Shown: one piece after another, positions 5,744 through 8,465 of the stretch
Numbering within the stretch: the first letter of the stretch is position 1
Layout: each line of letters starts with the position of its first letter
NCBI GenBank assembly: GCA_902775835.1
Contig: CACYNZ010000159.1
Span: 1-8,465 of the forward strand
Direction of reading: 5' to 3'
DNA length: 8,465 nucleotides
Source: an uncultured Eubacteriales bacterium
Lineage (GTDB): Bacteria > Bacillota_A > Clostridia > Christensenellales > Aristaeellaceae
Translations under genes and position numbers: made by a program
Notes under the pieces: generated by a model
Told to the model about the DNA's origin: nothing
The model's database searches: none
What the model saw: only the letters and a program-made list of their open reading frames with translations

Positions 5744-7653
5744 GCCTGCACCGCCTCCTCCAGACGCTCCCATTCCTCGTACAGCTCAGTGATTTCCTGC
5801 TGCTTCTGCTGATAGGCCCGGGTCAGCTTTTCCGCCTTCTCCGGGTCCAGCCACAGGTCCGCGCTGGACAGCTGTTCTTCCATGTCCGCCTTTTCCTTTT
5901 CCGCCTTTTCCACGGCGAGCTCGGCTGCCTTCATTGCCTTGACCAGGTCCTTCTGGCGCTGCTCCGCCGCCTTCGTCTTCTTCTTTTCCTTGTCCATGGC
6001 GGTCCGGGTCATGGTCTCCCCGGTGCCGTCCGGCGGCTGTTCACGGTTGACCTTCTCATAGTAGTCGTCATAGTTGCCCAGGTACTGGACCAGGGACTGG
6101 TTCTCCATGACCGCAACCCGCGTGGCAAAGCGATTGATGAAATACCGGTCATGCGAGATGGCCAGGATCGTGCCCGGGAAATTCTCCAGCGCCTTTTCCA
6201 GCACCTCGCGGGAGTCCATGTCCAGATGGTTCGTGGGTTCGTCCAGGAGCAGGAGATTGTCCTTGTGCAGCATGAGCTTGGTCAGGGCCACGCGCCCGCG
6301 CTCACCGCCGGAGAGCGTGGACACGGGCATGAGCACATCATCCCCGGTAAACAGGAACATGCCCAGCGCGCCGCGCACCTCCGTCTGGTCCAGGCGCCGG
6401 AAGTCATCCCACACCTCGTCCAGCACGGTCTTTTCGTCGTGCAGGTGCTCCTGATGCTGGTCATAGTAGCCGATGTCCACGCCGGTGCCGAAGCGCACCG
6501 TGCCGGCGTCCGCCTTCTCATCGCCCACAATGATCTTGAGCAGCGTGGACTTGCCGCAGCCGTTGTCCCCGATCAGCGCCACTCTGTCGCCCGCGCGCAT
6601 ATGCAGGTTCACGTCTGCGAACAGTTGCCGGCCGTCATAGCCCTTGGCCAGCTCGTCAATCATGAGCACATCCTCACCGGTCCGGCGGTTGCACTCAAAC
6701 CGGAAGTGAATGGCCTGTTCATCCACAGGCTTGTCCACGCGCTCCAGTTTCTCCAGCCGCTTTTCCCGGCTTTCCGCCGCGCGGATGGATTTCTCACGGT
6801 TGAAGGAACGGTAGCGCGCGATAATGGCTTCCTGACGCTCGATCTCCTTCTGCTGCAGCTGCCAGGTCTTCATGCGGATTTCAAAGCGCTCCGCGCGCTG
6901 CTGCACATAGTCCGTATAGTTTCCGTTATAGCTCTCCACGGTCCCGAAGATGAGCTCCGCCATGTGATCGCACACATGGTCCATGAACAGGCGGTCATGG
7001 GAAATGATGAGCACCGCGCCTTTCCAGGTCCGCAGATAGTCTTCCAGCCAGGCAATGGACTTGAGGTCCAGATGGTTCGTGGGCTCGTCCAGAAGCAGGA
7101 GCTCCGGCTCACTGAGCAGCATGCGGCCCAGGCACAGGCGCGTGCGCTCGCCGCCGGAGAGCAGTCTCGCCTTCTGCGTCTGCTGCTCCTTCCGGAACCC
7201 GAGACCCGCCAGCACACCCTGCACGGCACTGCGCCAGCCATAGCCGTTGGCCTCCTCAAACGCGCGGGTCAGGCTGTCATACCGACTGCCCAGCCGGCGC
7301 AGCGCGGTCTCGTCCCCGGCGCTTTCCGACATTTCCTGCTCCAGGCTGCGCAGTTCCTCTTCCATGCGCACCACCGGCTCAAACACGCTTTCCATTTCCT
7401 CCAGCACCGTGCGCTCCGGGTCCACGATGCCCTGCTGGGCCAGGTACCCGAGCTTCAGCCCGCGCTGCATGGTAATGGTTCCGCCGTCCTCGTGCTCAAC
7501 GCCCGCTATGATTTTCATGAGCGTGGATTTTCCGCTTCCGTTGACGCCCACCAGGCCCAGGCGCTCGCCGGTCTGGAGCGTCATGCAGACGTCCTTGAGC
7601 ACTTCATTGGTGCCGAAGGCCTTCTGCACATGCTGAAGGGACAAGAGAATCAT
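5740..7653 (-). CDS. ABC-F family ATPase (ribosome-associated, tandem ATP-binding domains)
   Basis: 637-residue soluble protein with two ABC ATPase domains and no membrane segments. Domain 1: Walker A GVNGSGKST (36-44), signature LSGGER (165-170), Walker B LLLLDEPTNHLD (185-196), switch SHD (218-220). Domain 2: Walker A GDNGCGKST (362-370), signature LSGGE (447-451), Walker B LLLLDEPTNHLD (467-478), switch SHD (500-502). All catalytic residues are intact. The inter-domain linker (about 240-320) is charged and helical with FNREKSIRAAESREKRLEKL, the part that in ABC-F proteins reaches the tRNA and peptidyl-transferase region. Residues 553-637 form a Lys/Glu-rich C-terminal coiled coil, as in Uup/YfmR-type members. 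Family knowledge points to a role in translation on stalled ribosomes, or in antibiotic protection; sequence alone cannot separate these. AAAGGA lies 8 bases before the ATG. It follows the yycJ-like gene by 62 bases and overlaps the GH106-like start by 4 bases. Confidence 0.95.
   Translation of the reverse strand: MILLSLQHVQKAFGTNEVLKDVCMTLQTGERLGLVGVNGSGKSTLMKIIAGVEHEDGGTITMQRGLKLGYLAQQGIVDPERTVLEEMESVFEPVVRMEEELRSLEQEMSESAGDETALRRLGSRYDSLTRAFEEANGYGWRSAVQGVLAGLGFRKEQQTQKARLLSGGERTRLCLGRMLLSEPELLLLDEPTNHLDLKSIAWLEDYLRTWKGAVLIISHDRLFMDHVCDHMAELIFGTVESYNGNYTDYVQQRAERFEIRMKTWQLQQKEIERQEAIIARYRSFNREKSIRAAESREKRLEKLERVDKPVDEQAIHFRFECNRRTGEDVLMIDELAKGYDGRQLFADVNLHMRAGDRVALIGDNGCGKSTLLKIIVGDEKADAGTVRFGTGVDIGYYDQHQEHLHDEKTVLDEVWDDFRRLDQTEVRGALGMFLFTGDDVLMPVSTLSGGERGRVALTKLMLHKDNLLLLDEPTNHLDMDSREVLEKALENFPGTILAISHDRYFINRFATRVAVMENQSLVQYLGNYDDYYEKVNREQPPDGTGETMTRTAMDKEKKKTKAAEQRQKDLVKAMKAAELAVEKAEKEKADMEEQLSSADLWLDPEKAEKLTRAYQQKQQEITELYEEWERLEEAVQA
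5754..5760 (-). promoter_or_regulatory. Ribosome binding site of the GH106-like gene, inside the ABC-F gene end
   Basis: GAGGAGG on the minus strand precedes the ATG at 5743 by 10 bases and lies in the last codons of the ABC-F gene. With the four-base ATGA stop/start overlap (5740-5743) this is the standard arrangement for translational coupling, and it decides the shorter start over the ATG at 5773. Confidence 0.8.
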
Positions 7654-7659
7654 GGCACT

Positions 7660-7667
7660 CTTCCTTT
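7660..7667 (-). promoter_or_regulatory. Ribosome binding site of the ABC-F gene
   Basis: The minus strand carries AAAGGAAG just ahead of the ATG at 7653: AAAGGA ends 8 bases before it. It lies between the hairpin at 7680-7717 and the start codon. The ~26 bases between hairpin and start leave little room for a complete promoter, so the message probably comes from upstream. Confidence 0.7.
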
Positions 7668-7679
7668 CCGTGTGCCGTA

Positions 7680-7717
7680 AACACGAAAAGCCGGCACTGC
7701 CGGCTTCCTGTCGTGTT
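7680..7717 (-). terminator. Hairpin at the end of the yycJ-like gene (possible leaky terminator)
   Basis: A perfect inner stem AAGCCGGCA/TGCCGGCTT (7688-7696 with 7698-7706) is nested in an outer 7-bp stem AACACGA/TCGTGTT (7680-7686 with 7711-7717), with a CAGG bulge on one side. The outer arm overlaps the TAA of the yycJ-like gene (7716-7718). On the minus-strand RNA the inner stem is followed by UUUUCGUGUUU, a short broken U-run, so termination may be partial. No promoter is visible between it and the ABC-F gene; attenuation or RNA processing is an alternative reading. Confidence 0.5.
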
Positions 7718-8465
7718 ACACGGCATATCGGTTTTTTTCACTCTGAAGTTCATACATGCTGCCCACGCGGTCCCGCCAAGCCAGGTCCACAAACACGTCC
7801 CGGCCTTCCTCGGCACCCTCCAGTTCCAGACGCGTCAGGGTGGTCTCCATGCACAGTTCCGGCATATTGTTCTCGCCGCTCAGATGCCCGAGAATAAAGT
7901 GACTGCAGCCTTCCTCCATGAGGCGCACCAGGGCTTCGGCGCAGTCCGCATTGCTCAGATGTCCCTGCCGTGACAGGATCCGGGACTTCAGGCGCTGGGT
8001 ATAGTGCGGGTTCATGCGCACCATGTCCGGATCATGATTGCTCTCAAGCAGCAGGAGATCCACACCGGCCAGGGCCGAGACCAGGTCTTCGCTGACGCAT
8101 CCGAGGTCCGTCACCGTGGCCACGGAGCGCTTGCCGCCCCACAGACGGAATCCGCTGGGCTCCGCCGCGTCATGGCACACCGGCATGGGTTCCACGCCGA
8201 TCTCGCCGATGGAGAAATCCGTACCGCGGTCAAACACTCGCTTCAGCTCCGGATCAATGGTGCCGATCCTGCCGCCTATGGCCTCCCAGGTCAGGGCTGT
8301 GGCGTACACGGGAATATGATAGCGCCGGCTCATGACGCCCACGCCGGACACATGGTCCGAGTGCTCGTGGGTCAGAAGAATCCCGTTCAGGCTTTCCGGG
8401 GAAACGCCGGCAAACTCCAGGGCTTCCCGCGTCTGAACGCCGGACTTGCCGCAGTCCACAAGAAG
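7716..8465 (-). CDS. yycJ: YycJ/WalJ-like metallo-beta-lactamase-fold hydrolase, N-terminus cut by window edge
   Basis: The frame runs off the right edge; 249 residues are visible from LLVDCGKSG, which in this family is preceded by only about 20-25 residues containing SGSSGN. The GTG at 8459 is the valine of LVDCG, not a start. The metal site is intact: THEHSDH (numbering from that valine: H31, H33, D35, H36), CHDAAEP (H95, D96), TDLG (D118) and LESNHD (about 138-143), then GHLSN (H167) and LGHLSGENN (H192). This order, with the DAAEP and ESNHD motifs, is specific to YycJ/WalJ, a cytoplasmic phosphodiesterase/nuclease-like protein that in Bacilli is often encoded beside the WalRK two-component system and is linked to cell-wall and DNA-repair phenotypes. 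Here it precedes an ABC-F gene; what lies upstream is not visible. The C-terminal ~20 residues after VFVDLAWRD are poorly conserved in my reading. Confidence 0.9.
   Translation of the reverse strand, partial: LLVDCGKSGVQTREALEFAGVSPESLNGILLTHEHSDHVSGVGVMSRRYHIPVYATALTWEAIGGRIGTIDPELKRVFDRGTDFSIGEIGVEPMPVCHDAAEPSGFRLWGGKRSVATVTDLGCVSEDLVSALAGVDLLLLESNHDPDMVRMNPHYTQRLKSRILSRQGHLSNADCAEALVRLMEEGCSHFILGHLSGENNMPELCMETTLTRLELEGAEEGRDVFVDLAWRDRVGSMYELQSEKNRYAV

Noticed and set aside
5744..5773. A longer start for the GH106-like protein (MGASGGGGAG extension)
   Set aside because: The extension is the ABC-F 3' end read in another frame, low in complexity and lacking a spaced ribosome binding site; the ATG at 5743 has both a good site and the ATGA overlap.
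3617..5812. A 731-codon open frame on the plus strand, opposite the GH106-like and DUF2804 genes
   Set aside because: It mirrors the minus-strand hydrolase over its full length, its product is low-complexity rich in His, Arg, Pro and Ala with no recognisable domain, and it has no credible ribosome binding site. Codon choice in the GC-rich real gene simply avoids stops on the other strand.
6200..7110. Two near-identical stretches around the Walker B motifs (6230-6260 and 7065-7095) seen as a direct repeat
   Set aside because: They encode the same LLLLDEPTNHLD motif in the two ATPase domains of one protein, so this is the normal internal duplication of ABC-F proteins.
6151..7680. A 509-codon plus-strand frame opposite the ABC-F gene
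   Set aside because: The minus-strand frame has two complete ABC ATPase domains. The antisense product is His/Ala/Leu/Gln-rich and contains mirror images of the two repeated ATPase segments, as expected from a shadow frame.

Overview
The window is a gene-dense, GC-rich stretch that looks like the chromosome of a Bacillota (Firmicutes) bacterium, probably an anaerobic, gut-type Clostridia or Erysipelotrichia relative. The pointers are a YycJ/WalJ-type metallo-hydrolase, an ABC-F ATPase with a clostridial-looking linker, an aldo/keto reductase fused to a two-cluster ferredoxin domain (typical of anaerobes), a DUF2804 protein, strong AGGAGG-type ribosome binding sites and Rho-independent terminators. 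The assignment rests on protein families and gene style only; there is no rRNA or other marker here. I see no tRNA, rRNA, CRISPR array, transposase, phage gene or defence system.

Layout. Bases 1-1277 (+) hold the C-terminal 424 codons of a glycoside-hydrolase-like protein whose start lies left of the window. It ends in a strong terminator (1289-1326), followed by a second, symmetric hairpin (1335-1370) that can also stop traffic from the opposite strand. Everything to the right is on the minus strand. Read in the direction of transcription (right to left) the genes are: yycJ-like MBL hydrolase (8465-7716, N-terminus cut by the window edge), a GC-rich hairpin at its stop codon, an ABC-F ATPase (7653-5740), a short GH106-like glycoside hydrolase (5743-3689) whose start overlaps the ABC-F stop as ATGA, a DUF2804 protein (3653-2628) 35 bases further on, then a 121-base AT-richer gap with an operator-like palindrome, and an aldo/keto reductase with 4Fe-4S clusters (2506-1379).

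How they may work together. ABC-F, GH106-like and DUF2804 genes are packed as one probable transcription unit. The ABC-F product is a ribosome-associated ATPase, while the GH106-like enzyme lacks a signal peptide and would act on imported glycoconjugates in the cytoplasm. DUF2804 has no established role; its tight linkage to the hydrolase suggests, but does not prove, a shared substrate. The reductase could be read from its own regulated promoter in the 2507-2627 gap. The most interesting elements are the compact, divergent GH106-like enzyme paired with DUF2804, and the 16-base palindrome ahead of the reductase. Nothing here amounts to a clearly new multi-gene system.
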